In this document: one piece after another, positions 1 to 7,488 of the stretch | Numbering within the stretch: position 1 is the first letter of the stretch | Layout of the letters: each line of letters begins with the position of its first letter | Assembly (NCBI GenBank): GCA_019163175.1 | Contig: JAFLKN010000008.1 | Span: forward strand, 109,858-173,857 | Reading direction: 5' to 3' | DNA: 64,000 nt | From: Prolixibacteraceae bacterium | Lineage (GTDB): Bacteria; Bacteroidota; Bacteroidia; Bacteroidales; Prolixibacteraceae | Made by a program: the position numbers and the translations under genes | The notes under the pieces: generated by a model | Seen by the model: only the letters and a program-made list of their open reading frames with translations | What the model was told of the DNA's origin: nothing | Database searches by the model: none

Positions 1-1
1 A

Positions 2-277
2 AACATTAACGAAGACGCCCGTCAATTCCGCTTTTCTAATGAAACAACGACTGACGACCACGGCATGCAACTTATTGGTTACCTGGAAAACTATAAAGGC
101 TTGGGCAAAGACTGGTACCTGATCAAAGATTCGAGTTCGGGTTCAAGAAATGTAGATCAATCAAACCCGAATTTCGGATATTACTTCTTTCACGAAGATT
201 ACATCAAACTAAAAATGATGGGTTTCACGGTGCACAAAGATGCGGTGAAAGATATACTGAAGAAGTTTCAAAAATAA
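2..277 (+). CDS. C1-family aminopeptidase (bleomycin hydrolase/PepC-like), 3' end only
   Basis: Partial gene that enters the window from the left; the frame is open from base 2 to a TAA at 275-277. The tail carries the TTDDHGMQLIGY segment, which matches the active-site His region of papain-fold C1B aminopeptidases (bleomycin hydrolase/PepC). It is followed by a lysine-aspartate stretch where the family usually has KNSWG; here it reads LIKDSSSG. The end (FTVHKDAVKDILKKFQ) is typical of the Bacteroidota members. The family are oligomeric cysteine aminopeptidases. The catalytic Cys and the N-terminus, and therefore cellular location, lie outside the window. The replacement of the usual Asn-Ser-Trp-Gly by Asp-Ser-Ser-Ser is visible and could mean altered catalysis. 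Followed by its own terminator hairpin. Confidence 0.75.
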   Translation, partial: NINEDARQFRFSNETTTDDHGMQLIGYLENYKGLGKDWYLIKDSSSGSRNVDQSNPNFGYYFFHEDYIKLKMMGFTVHKDAVKDILKKFQK

Positions 278-281
278 ATCG

Positions 282-312
282 AAAAAGGCCTCGCAAAAAC
301 GGGGCTTTTTTT
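282..312 (+). terminator. Rho-independent terminator of the aminopeptidase gene
   Basis: Inverted repeat GCCTCG (288-293) / CGGGGC (300-305), with one G-T pair and a loop of six bases, is followed directly by a run of seven T. It lies just after the stop codon at 277. Confidence 0.8.
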
Positions 313-786
313 ATTGTCAAAAAAATGCAAATCAACATCAAAATTTCAGCGAAAAGTACAATTTGAAATTGCTATTTAAACAATGATCTTTTTCAAAATA
401 TTTTCTGATTAGATTTTCCGTTATCGAACACGGAATTTTAAATTAACACTTTTTGGACAGCATTTATCTCGAATTGACACCAAATACCCATTATTAATTT
501 CAAAACAATAAAAAGACAGGTAATTTCATGTCAAATCCTCACCATCAGTAATTTAATTTCATTTTTTCCAATAATTGACGTAAAAGTTCGATAATTTTGT
601 CATTAAAAAATTCATTGTACAACATCAAAACAATGACTTTTGTCATATTAGACAACAACGAGCTGTTTGTCAGCAAGATGAAAATCAAAAATTTAGTCAG
701 CTATTTGGAATGATTCCAAATAGCAAAGTGTGTTTTAAAAATGAAATACCCCATCGGTTTAGTTATTCAAACATCTTTAGATTTGC
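313..786. other. AT-rich intergenic region upstream of the rnf operon
   Basis: About 470 bases without a convincing gene on either strand. It contains a TAnnTTTG-like box (TAATTTTG, 592-599) without a good -33 partner, and a perfect palindrome at 701-723 described separately. The rnf promoter is expected here. Confidence 0.6.
701..723. promoter_or_regulatory. Perfect 10-bp inverted repeat upstream of rseC/rnf
   Basis: CTATTTGGAA (701-710), spacer TGA, then TTCCAAATAG (714-723). The arms are exact. It sits 64 bases before the first possible rseC start. No T-run follows immediately, so an operator or an mRNA leader hairpin is more likely than a terminator. The binding protein is unknown. Confidence 0.45.
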
Positions 787-1236
787 ATGATTTTTTTTAG
801 AAACCCAGCTATCAAACAGATGCAAGAAAAGGTTTTACATACGGGGATAATCCAAGCGGTTTCTGAGGATAAACTTACCGTAACTATTGTCAGCGCATCA
901 GCCTGTTCATCATGCCATGCCAAAGGAGCTTGCCTTGCATCAGACATGAAAGAAAAGGAAATCGATATTTATCGTTTTGACGGCAAATACCAACAAGGAC
1001 AGCATGTTAACATTGTCGGCCAGACATCACAAGGCTATAAAGCTGCTTTTTATGGTTACGTTTTACCGTTTCTATTGGTTTTCGCAACGCTCTTAATAAC
1101 AATTTCGATAACACACAGCGATGGTTTATCCGGATTATTATCTCTGGCTATTCTTATTCCCTATTATGCAGTACTTTATTTCTTCCGGAATAACCTGAAA
1201 CGATCTTTTGAATTTGAAATCTCTGCAATTAACTAA
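787..1236 (+). CDS. rseC: RseC family protein (SoxR-reducing system), first gene of the rnf operon
   Basis: Inner-membrane protein of the RseC/MucC family, which accompanies Rnf complexes in many Bacteroidota and is part of the SoxR-reducing system in E. coli. The cysteine cluster CSSCHAKGAC is in the N-terminal half, and two hydrophobic helices (about residues 80-125) follow. The first ATG is at 787, but an internal ATG at 820 (MQEKVLHTG) aligns better with the usual family start; neither has a clear Shine-Dalgarno site. It lies 9 bases upstream of rnfB, in one operon with rnfBCDGEA. In this setting it probably serves assembly or redox maintenance of the Rnf complex, which is inferred from context. 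Identity is secure; the start is not. Confidence 0.85.
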   Translation: MIFFRNPAIKQMQEKVLHTGIIQAVSEDKLTVTIVSASACSSCHAKGACLASDMKEKEIDIYRFDGKYQQGQHVNIVGQTSQGYKAAFYGYVLPFLLVFATLLITISITHSDGLSGLLSLAILIPYYAVLYFFRNNLKRSFEFEISAIN

Positions 1237-1245
1237 TTAAACTGT

Positions 1246-2172
1246 ATGAGTACAATTATAATCTATACTATTCTAACCTTAAGCATTATTGGAGTTTTGT
1301 CTGCAATCATCTTGTATTTTGTTGCACAAAAATTCAAGGTATATGAAGATCCACGGATCGATTTGGTTGAAGCTGCCTTACCTGGTGCCAATTGCGGTGG
1401 CTGCGGATATGCAGGATGTAGGGCTTTTGCCGATGCCTGTGTAGGCAAGGGCGAATTAGCTGACCTTTTTTGCCCGGTTGGCGGAAACGACACAATGAGT
1501 GGTGTTGCAGATATTTTAGGTATTGAGGCAATAAAGAAAGACCCACGAACAGCTGTTGTCAGATGTAATGGAACCTGCGAGCACCGGCCAAAAACCAATA
1601 TTTTTGACGGAGCAATGTCTTGCGCAGTTGCAGCTTCACTTTATAGCGGTGATACCGGTTGTCAATATGGCTGTTTGGGCTGTGGCGACTGTGTAACTTC
1701 CTGCGATTTCGATGCTATCCACATGAATCCTGAAACGGGGCTTCCTGAAGTTGATGATGACAAATGTGTTGCCTGCGGAGCTTGTGTGAAAGCTTGTCCG
1801 AAAACATTAATCGAGTTACGCAAAAAGGGACCAAAAGACCGCAAAATATTTGTTTCGTGCCGAAATATGGATAAAGGAGCTGTGGCACGCAAATCGTGTA
1901 GCGTAGCATGTATTGGATGCAACAAGTGCGAAAAAGAGTGTAAATACGATGCGATCACGATCGCCAACAATCTGGCCTATATCGATTCTGACAAATGTAA
2001 ACTATGCCGTAAATGCGTTCCGGTTTGTCCGACCAATGCCATTATCGAGTTGAATTTTCCACCACGAAAAATTACTGTTTCTGACGAAGCTACTGTTGAA
2101 ACCGCTAAACCTATAGTTAAAGCGCCAGACCAAACTACTGCAGAAGCAAAAGCTGAATCTTCTGAAAATTAA
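1246..2172 (+). CDS. rnfB: Electron transport complex subunit RnfB (polyferredoxin)
   Basis: Ferredoxin-binding, iron-sulfur subunit of the Rnf complex. One N-terminal transmembrane helix (about residues 5-27) is followed by the RnfB cluster motif with Cys50, Cys53, Cys58 and Cys76 (GANCGGCGYAGC). Four further CxxCxxC-type ferredoxin motifs lie in the C-terminal two thirds (CLGCGDCVTSC, CVACGACVKAC, CIGCNKCEKEC, CKLCRKCVPVC), so up to five clusters can be predicted, more than in gamma-proteobacterial RnfB. The last 40 residues are an Ala/Lys/Glu-rich tail. It accepts electrons from reduced ferredoxin and passes them to the membrane flavin subunits. Second gene of the operon, 18 bases before rnfC. 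Confidence 0.95.
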   Translation: MSTIIIYTILTLSIIGVLSAIILYFVAQKFKVYEDPRIDLVEAALPGANCGGCGYAGCRAFADACVGKGELADLFCPVGGNDTMSGVADILGIEAIKKDPRTAVVRCNGTCEHRPKTNIFDGAMSCAVAASLYSGDTGCQYGCLGCGDCVTSCDFDAIHMNPETGLPEVDDDKCVACGACVKACPKTLIELRKKGPKDRKIFVSCRNMDKGAVARKSCSVACIGCNKCEKECKYDAITIANNLAYIDSDKCKLCRKCVPVCPTNAIIELNFPPRKITVSDEATVETAKPIVKAPDQTTAEAKAESSEN

Positions 2173-2190
2173 TTTATAAGGAGGACCATT

Positions 2191-3522
2191 GTGTTAAAAT
2201 CATTCAAAATAGGAGGAGTTCATCCGGCTGAAAATAAACTTTCGGCCCAAAAAGCAATAGAAGTGCTTCCTCTCCCCAAATCTGTATTTATTCCAGTTGG
2301 CCAACATATTGGAGCACCAGCCGAAGCTATTGTCCAAAAAGGCGATCAGGTAAAAGTTGGTCAGTTAATCGCCAAATCTTCAGGCTTTGTTTCTGCCAAT
2401 ATTCATTCTTCGGTTTCAGGAACGGTAAAAAAGGTTGAAACTGGGCCAGATACTTCAGGATATCCCAAAAAGGGAATTTACATTGATGTGGAAGGTGATA
2501 TCTGGGATGAAAAGATTGACAGCAGTCCGGAACTAAATTCTGAAATCACATTAGATGCTATCGCCATTCTGGCTAAAATTCAGGATGCCGGAATCGTAGG
2601 TCTAGGTGGCGCCACATTTCCGACACATGTAAAACTGGTTCCACCTAAAGGAATGAAAGCTGATGTACTACTGATTAATGGCGTAGAATGTGAGCCATAT
2701 CTGACCTCCGATCATAGAATGATGCTGGAGCACACCGAAGAACTGATTGTAGGTGTTCAGTTGTTAATGAAGGCTTTGAACGTTACAAAAGCAGCCATTG
2801 GCATTGAGAATAACAAACCCGATGCGATTTCCAAAATAATTAAAATAGCCTATGCACACAGCAATATATCAGTAGTTCCGCTTAAAGTAAAATATCCGCA
2901 AGGTGGAGAAAAACAACTGATCAAAGCAGTGACAGGACGCGAAATTAGTTCGGGTGCTTTGCCTATTTCGGTTGGTGCTGTTGTGACCAACATTGCCACA
3001 ACTTTTGCTGTTTACGAAGCGGTTCAGAAAAATAAACCGCTATTTGAGCGTGTGGTTACAGTCACCGGAAAATCGCTTAAAAATCCATCCAATTTTAAGA
3101 CCCGGATAGGTACTTCTATTGGCGAACTTATTGAAGCAGCTGGCGGACTTCCGGAAAATTGCGGAAAAATAATTAATGGCGGCCCGATGATGGGAAAAGC
3201 TGTAACCAACACCGAAATACCTGTTACCAAAGGAACTTCTGGAATATTAATGATGCCTGAAACTGAAGCGAAGCGAGGCGAAATAATGCCCTGCATACGA
3301 TGTTCCCGCTGTGTTTCGGTGTGTCCTATGGGTCTTGAACCATTTCTGCTGATGACTGTCTCTGAAAAGCAAATCTGGGAACGTGCCGAAAGTGAACGAA
3401 TTATGGACTGTATTGAATGTGGTTCATGCAGTTATACCTGCCCGGCTAACCGTCCACTACTCGATTACATTAGATTGGGTAAGGGCAAGGTTGGCACAAT
3501 CATGAGAAATAGGAAGCAATAG
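2191..3522 (+). CDS. rnfC: Electron transport complex subunit RnfC (NADH-binding subunit)
   Basis: Peripheral subunit that carries the NADH/FMN site and two [4Fe-4S] clusters. The visible order is an N-terminal RnfC barrel-sandwich segment (FKIGGVHPAENK), the Rossmann-like flavin/NAD domain (GVGLGGATFPTHVK... and INGVECEPYLTSDHR), an SLBB-type region, then CIRCSRCVSVCP and CIECGSCSYTCP near the C-terminus. Translation starts at GTG 2191; the choice is supported by a strong Shine-Dalgarno AAGGAGGA at 2178-2185, unusual in this window where most genes lack one. At 443 residues it is the compact form without the long Ala-rich tail of enterobacterial RnfC. Confidence 0.95.
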   Translation: MLKSFKIGGVHPAENKLSAQKAIEVLPLPKSVFIPVGQHIGAPAEAIVQKGDQVKVGQLIAKSSGFVSANIHSSVSGTVKKVETGPDTSGYPKKGIYIDVEGDIWDEKIDSSPELNSEITLDAIAILAKIQDAGIVGLGGATFPTHVKLVPPKGMKADVLLINGVECEPYLTSDHRMMLEHTEELIVGVQLLMKALNVTKAAIGIENNKPDAISKIIKIAYAHSNISVVPLKVKYPQGGEKQLIKAVTGREISSGALPISVGAVVTNIATTFAVYEAVQKNKPLFERVVTVTGKSLKNPSNFKTRIGTSIGELIEAAGGLPENCGKIINGGPMMGKAVTNTEIPVTKGTSGILMMPETEAKRGEIMPCIRCSRCVSVCPMGLEPFLLMTVSEKQIWERAESERIMDCIECGSCSYTCPANRPLLDYIRLGKGKVGTIMRNRKQ

Positions 3523-3553
3523 AGATTTAAAATTCGAAAACTAAAATTTACCA

Positions 3554-4555
3554 ATGAGTAAGCTATTTACGATATCCCCTTCACCACACATCCATTCGGG
3601 CGATTCGGTGAATAAAATCATGTACAGCGTAATTCTGGCGTTGGCGCCGGCATTTATCTGGTCAATTGTAATGTTTGGACTCGATTCTGTGCGCGTCACT
3701 CTTCTGGCTGTGGCTGCCTGTATGGCTTTCGAATTCCTGATCCAGAAATTTATCCTTCAGGTAAAACCTCAAATTACCGATGGGTCTGCAGCATTAACAG
3801 GTGTTTTGCTTGCGTTTAACGTTCCCGCATCTGTACCATCATGGATGCTGATTGTTGGCTCATTGGTGGCCATCGGGATTGCAAAAATGCCTTATGGTGG
3901 GTTGGGTAACAATCCATTCAATCCTGCTTTGGTGGGTCGTGTTTTTATGCTGATATCGTTTCCGGTACAAATGACCTCGTGGCCGGCAATAGGTACTTCT
4001 GGTGTTGATGCTGTTACTACTGCTACCCCATTGGCTATCCTGAAAGAAGGAGTAAAAAACGGTCAGCCGGTATTTGAAATTTTCAAAAACCTTCCTACAA
4101 ATTTGGATTTGTTCCTTGGAAACATTTCGGGATCACTCGGCGAAATATCGGTTGCTGCTTTACTGATCGGGGGATTATTTATGCTGATCCGTAAAATTAT
4201 TACCTGGCATATTCCGGTTTCAGTATTGATTTCGGCAGCAATTTTCTCTGGAATTTTCTGGATGATTGATCCTGCACGATATGCTGATCCGATTTTTCAC
4301 CTGATGACAGGCGGACTTGTACTTGGCGCATTCTTCATGGCCACTGATATGGTTACCTCGCCAATGAATCCGAAAGCACAGATTGTTTTCGGTGTCGGAA
4401 TTGGTGTATTAACCATCCTGATCAGGGTTTGGGGAGCTTATCCGGAGGGAGTTTCGTTCGCCATTCTAATAATGAATGCACTAGTTCCGCTGCTAAACCG
4501 GTTTATTAAACCCAAAAGGTTTGGTGAAGTAAAAATTCAATCCAATAAAGGATAA
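3554..4555 (+). CDS. rnfD: Electron transport complex subunit RnfD
   Basis: Integral membrane subunit of the NqrB/RnfD family with eight or more hydrophobic helices. The covalent FMN attachment motif is visible as DAVTTATPLA, with Thr158 as the expected phosphoester-linked residue. GGLGNNPFNPALVGRVF and MATDMVTSPMNPKA are typical family signatures. It conducts electrons across the membrane and is part of the ion-translocating core. Three bases separate its stop from the rnfG start, so the two are translationally close. No ApbE flavin transferase, which would attach the FMN, is encoded nearby. Confidence 0.95.
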   Translation: MSKLFTISPSPHIHSGDSVNKIMYSVILALAPAFIWSIVMFGLDSVRVTLLAVAACMAFEFLIQKFILQVKPQITDGSAALTGVLLAFNVPASVPSWMLIVGSLVAIGIAKMPYGGLGNNPFNPALVGRVFMLISFPVQMTSWPAIGTSGVDAVTTATPLAILKEGVKNGQPVFEIFKNLPTNLDLFLGNISGSLGEISVAALLIGGLFMLIRKIITWHIPVSVLISAAIFSGIFWMIDPARYADPIFHLMTGGLVLGAFFMATDMVTSPMNPKAQIVFGVGIGVLTILIRVWGAYPEGVSFAILIMNALVPLLNRFIKPKRFGEVKIQSNKG

Positions 4556-4558
4556 GTC

Positions 4559-5137
4559 ATGGCAAAGAAAGAATCTACTTTTAAAAATATGACGATAGCG
4601 CTTTTCGTCATCACCGCTGTTGCCGGGTTGTTTATGGCTGCCGTTTATTCAGTAACCAAAGAGCCGATTGCGATTTCACAAAAAGCAAAAATAAACGATG
4701 CCATTAAGATGGTGATCCCTGAGTTTGAAACCATTTCGGATACTTTGCTCATGCCCGAAGATGGGAAAGACAGCATCCGCATTCACCGGTTACTGAAAGG
4801 TACAGAAACTTCGGGAGTTGCAGTTGAAACCTATACTGATAAGGCTTTCAGTGGCCGGTTTACACTGATGGTCGGTTTTCAGCCTGATGGTGCTATAAGC
4901 AATATTGAAGTACTCGAACACAAAGAAACTCCCGGGTTGGGCACAAAAATGGCTTTGCCTGCATTTAAAGATCAGTTTAAAGGCCTAAAAATTGCCGACC
5001 TTCCGGGAGAAAAACTTAAAGTAAAAAAAGATGGCGGTTCGGTTGATGCTATTACTGCAGCAACCATTAGCAGCCGTGCTTTTTGTGATGCAGTTAACCG
5101 GGCCTATGCCACCCAGAAAAAAGGAGAAAAACAATGA
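4559..5137 (+). CDS. rnfG: Electron transport complex subunit RnfG (flavoprotein)
   Basis: Single-pass membrane protein (helix about residues 10-31) with an exported FMN-binding domain (FMN_bind family). The flavinylation motif is DAITAATISS near residues 163-172, with Thr169 as the predicted FMN-bound residue, replacing the classical SGAT with TAAT. HKETPGLGTKM is the second family hallmark. It receives electrons at the outer face of the inner membrane and works with RnfD. Its last codon overlaps the rnfE start (ATGA, 5134-5137), showing translational coupling. Confidence 0.94.
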   Translation: MAKKESTFKNMTIALFVITAVAGLFMAAVYSVTKEPIAISQKAKINDAIKMVIPEFETISDTLLMPEDGKDSIRIHRLLKGTETSGVAVETYTDKAFSGRFTLMVGFQPDGAISNIEVLEHKETPGLGTKMALPAFKDQFKGLKIADLPGEKLKVKKDGGSVDAITAATISSRAFCDAVNRAYATQKKGEKQ

Positions 5138-5724
5138 ACCAGCTTAATAATTTCAGCAAAGGGTTCCTTCGGGAGAATCCGATTTTAGTGTTACTCCTCG
5201 GAACCTGTCCTACCCTCGCAGTTACTTCTTCAGCAACTAACGGGTTGGGTATGGGACTTGCCACAACCTTTGTGCTTTTTATGTCGAACATCTTCATCTC
5301 GGTGGTTAAAGATTTTGTGCCCGACAAGGTGCGTATTCCGGCATTTGTTGTTGTAATTGCCAGTTTTGTAACTATTGTTGACTTGCTTATGCAGGCCTAC
5401 ACGCCAGCACTCTCCAATCAATTGGGTATTTTCATTCCGCTAATCGTAGTAAACTGCATCGTACTTGGTCGTGCCGAAGCTTTCGCCTGCAAAAACAATA
5501 TCTTTTCATCATTTATCGATGGATTGGGAATGGGACTGGGATTTACAATGGCTCTGGTTACGATCGGGAGCATCCGCGAAATGTTGGGTGCCGGCTCTAT
5601 TTTTGGGCATAAATTTATCGCTGAAGGAGCTGACGGAATTCTGGTTTTTATCCTTGCACCGGGAGCTTTTATAACCTTGGGTTTCCTGATTGCCATTCTG
5701 AAAAAAATAAATAAATCCTCCTAA
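5134..5724 (+). CDS. rnfE: Electron transport complex subunit RnfE
   Basis: Integral membrane subunit of the RnfA/RnfE (NqrD/NqrE) family with six predicted helices. LRENPILVLLLGTCPTLAVTSSATNGLGMG and CIVLGRAEAFACKN hold the half-repeat cysteines that coordinate the membrane-embedded Fe-S centre shared with RnfA. It is paralogous to the next-but-adjacent gene rnfA, in inverted topology. Start overlaps the rnfG stop; 11 bases separate it from rnfA. Confidence 0.94.
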   Translation: MNQLNNFSKGFLRENPILVLLLGTCPTLAVTSSATNGLGMGLATTFVLFMSNIFISVVKDFVPDKVRIPAFVVVIASFVTIVDLLMQAYTPALSNQLGIFIPLIVVNCIVLGRAEAFACKNNIFSSFIDGLGMGLGFTMALVTIGSIREMLGAGSIFGHKFIAEGADGILVFILAPGAFITLGFLIAILKKINKSS

Positions 5725-5735
5725 ATTATTCAGTC

Positions 5736-6308
5736 ATGGAATATGTAATCATACTTATATCGGCTATTCTTGTCAACAATATTGTGTTGGCGCAGTTTCT
5801 CGGAATCTGTCCGTTTTTGGGTGTAAGCACCAAGACTGAAACGGCTATTGGCATGGGAGCCTCAGTACTTTTTGTGATGACACTGGCCACTATCGTGACC
5901 TATTTGGTACAGATGTATGTGCTGGTTCCGCTCAATCTGGCCTTTCTACAAACCATCAGCTTTATCCTGATTATTGCTGCGCTGGTTCAGATGCTCGAAA
6001 TCATCCTGAAAAAAGTAAGTCCTTCGTTGTATCAGGCTTTGGGAATTTACCTCCCGCTCATTACAACCAACTGCGCCGTTTTGGGGGTTGCTATTCTGGT
6101 AATTAAAAAGAATTTTAACCTGGCCGAATCGGTGGTATTTACAGTTGCCACTGCATTGGGATTTGCATTGGCATTGATAATCTTCTCCGGAATTCGTGAA
6201 CAGCTTGCTTTAGCTGAAGTTCCGAAAGGAATGAAAGGAATTCCGATTGCCTTGGTAACTGCAGGAATTCTGGCGTTGGCCTTTATGGGCTTTGCCGGAC
6301 TGGTTTAA
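5736..6308 (+). CDS. rnfA: Electron transport complex subunit RnfA
   Basis: Last gene of the operon. Six-helix membrane subunit; NNIVLAQFLGICPFLGVS and LITTNCAVLGVAI contain the two cysteine motifs that, with RnfE, hold the intramembrane iron-sulfur centre. At 190 residues it is normal for the family. Together the six subunits couple electron flow between reduced ferredoxin and NAD+ to transport of Na+ or H+; which ion is used cannot be read from the sequence with certainty. The operon ends at the terminator at 6396-6422. Confidence 0.95.
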   Translation: MEYVIILISAILVNNIVLAQFLGICPFLGVSTKTETAIGMGASVLFVMTLATIVTYLVQMYVLVPLNLAFLQTISFILIIAALVQMLEIILKKVSPSLYQALGIYLPLITTNCAVLGVAILVIKKNFNLAESVVFTVATALGFALALIIFSGIREQLALAEVPKGMKGIPIALVTAGILALAFMGFAGLV

Positions 6309-6395
6309 TGATAATGATGAATTTTTAATGATGAATTAAAATAGTTTGGTATCATCATTCAAATTCTAATGATAAAACAATTACCAAAATATAGG

Positions 6396-6422
6396 AGCAG
6401 TCTCTTCGTGGACTGCTTTTTT
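6396..6422 (+). terminator. Rho-independent terminator of the rnf operon
   Basis: AGCAGTC (6396-6402) pairs with GACTGCT (6411-6417) across an 8-base loop and runs into TTTTTT. It ends only ten bases before the next start codon, so the following gene either has a promoter inside the hairpin region or relies on read-through. Confidence 0.8.
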
Positions 6423-6432
6423 AATTTTTAGA

Positions 6433-7383
6433 ATGGGAAAACCAGGACAGAATAAGATATCAGTAAGATTGGCTTATTGCGTCAAGTCATCTTTGCGACA
6501 GGGTACCAAAACAGCCTTTTGGTTACTGAAGCTGACCATTCCGGTTTCGTTTGGCGTATTTCTGCTTGATTTTTTCGGTATCCTGAATGTGATTGCGGGT
6601 TGGGTCGCTCCGCTTTTTAAACTGATTGGCTTATCCGGACAAGCTTCGATCGTACTAATTACCAGCTTTTTTACCAATATTTATTCGACTATTGCGGTTA
6701 TGACCACGCTCGGAATTGGATACCGCGAAGGCACAATTTTAGCCGTAATGTGCCTGATTTCGCATGCTCTGATTGTTGAAACAGCTATTCAGAAAAGAAC
6801 AGGTTCAGCACCATGGAGAATGGTAACAACCCGTTTAACTGCAAGTTTCATTGCAGCATGGGGACTCAACCTGATACTACCGGTAGAAACAACGACCCTT
6901 GCAAACAACCTGATCAGTGAAACCAAATCCTTTTCACCAGCCTTCCTAAAGTGGATTATCGACATGTCAGTAACCACAGTTAAAATTATCATTCTCGTTA
7001 ATTTATTATTAATCCTTCAGAAAATACTAAACGAATTTGGTCTTATCAAATGGATTCTTAAACCATTCACTCCATTACTTCGGATTATGGGACTACCATC
7101 CAGCACCGGATTCCTTTGGATGATTGCATACACGCTCGGACTCTCCTATGGTGGCGCCATCATGATCAGCGAATCAGAAGAAGGCAAACTAAGTCCTGAG
7201 GATGCAGACTTATTGAATCATCATATTGCCATTTCCCATTCACAGCTCGAAGATCCGCTTTTGTTTGTTGCCATAGGTTACAATATGGGCATTCTGATTG
7301 TGCCTCGAATATTGCTTTCTATTATTTATGTGTGGATTAGGAAATTCGAAATATGGATTAAAGTCGGGAAGGCAAAACGGTAG
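6433..7383 (+). CDS. Nucleoside-recognition (gate) domain membrane protein
   Basis: Membrane protein with about eight hydrophobic segments arranged as two gate/nucleoside-recognition halves (PF07670-like), similar to the SpmA/SpmB and YjiH group. The first half contains LLDFFGILNVIAGWVAPLFKLIGL and the second LNEFGLIKWILKPFTPLLRIMGL, showing the internal duplication. A conserved polar loop (SHSQLEDPLLF) lies in the second half. The family's transport substrate is not established. The gene follows the rnf terminator in the same direction and has no obvious functional link to it. Stop at 7381-7383. Confidence 0.75.
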   Translation: MGKPGQNKISVRLAYCVKSSLRQGTKTAFWLLKLTIPVSFGVFLLDFFGILNVIAGWVAPLFKLIGLSGQASIVLITSFFTNIYSTIAVMTTLGIGYREGTILAVMCLISHALIVETAIQKRTGSAPWRMVTTRLTASFIAAWGLNLILPVETTTLANNLISETKSFSPAFLKWIIDMSVTTVKIIILVNLLLILQKILNEFGLIKWILKPFTPLLRIMGLPSSTGFLWMIAYTLGLSYGGAIMISESEEGKLSPEDADLLNHHIAISHSQLEDPLLFVAIGYNMGILIVPRILLSIIYVWIRKFEIWIKVGKAKR

Positions 7384-7488
7384 TGAAAATAGGATTTTAA
7401 TCTTGGTAAATTTAGATTCTGAACAATCTTAAAGAATTTAAACAACTTACATTTCTTATTACTAATTTAGTGCAATCAAAAAAAACGA

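Noticed and set aside
6309..6432. AATGATGAATT repeats after rnfA as a regulatory array
   Set aside because: Simple low-complexity AT repeats beside a clear terminator; no symmetry or spacing.
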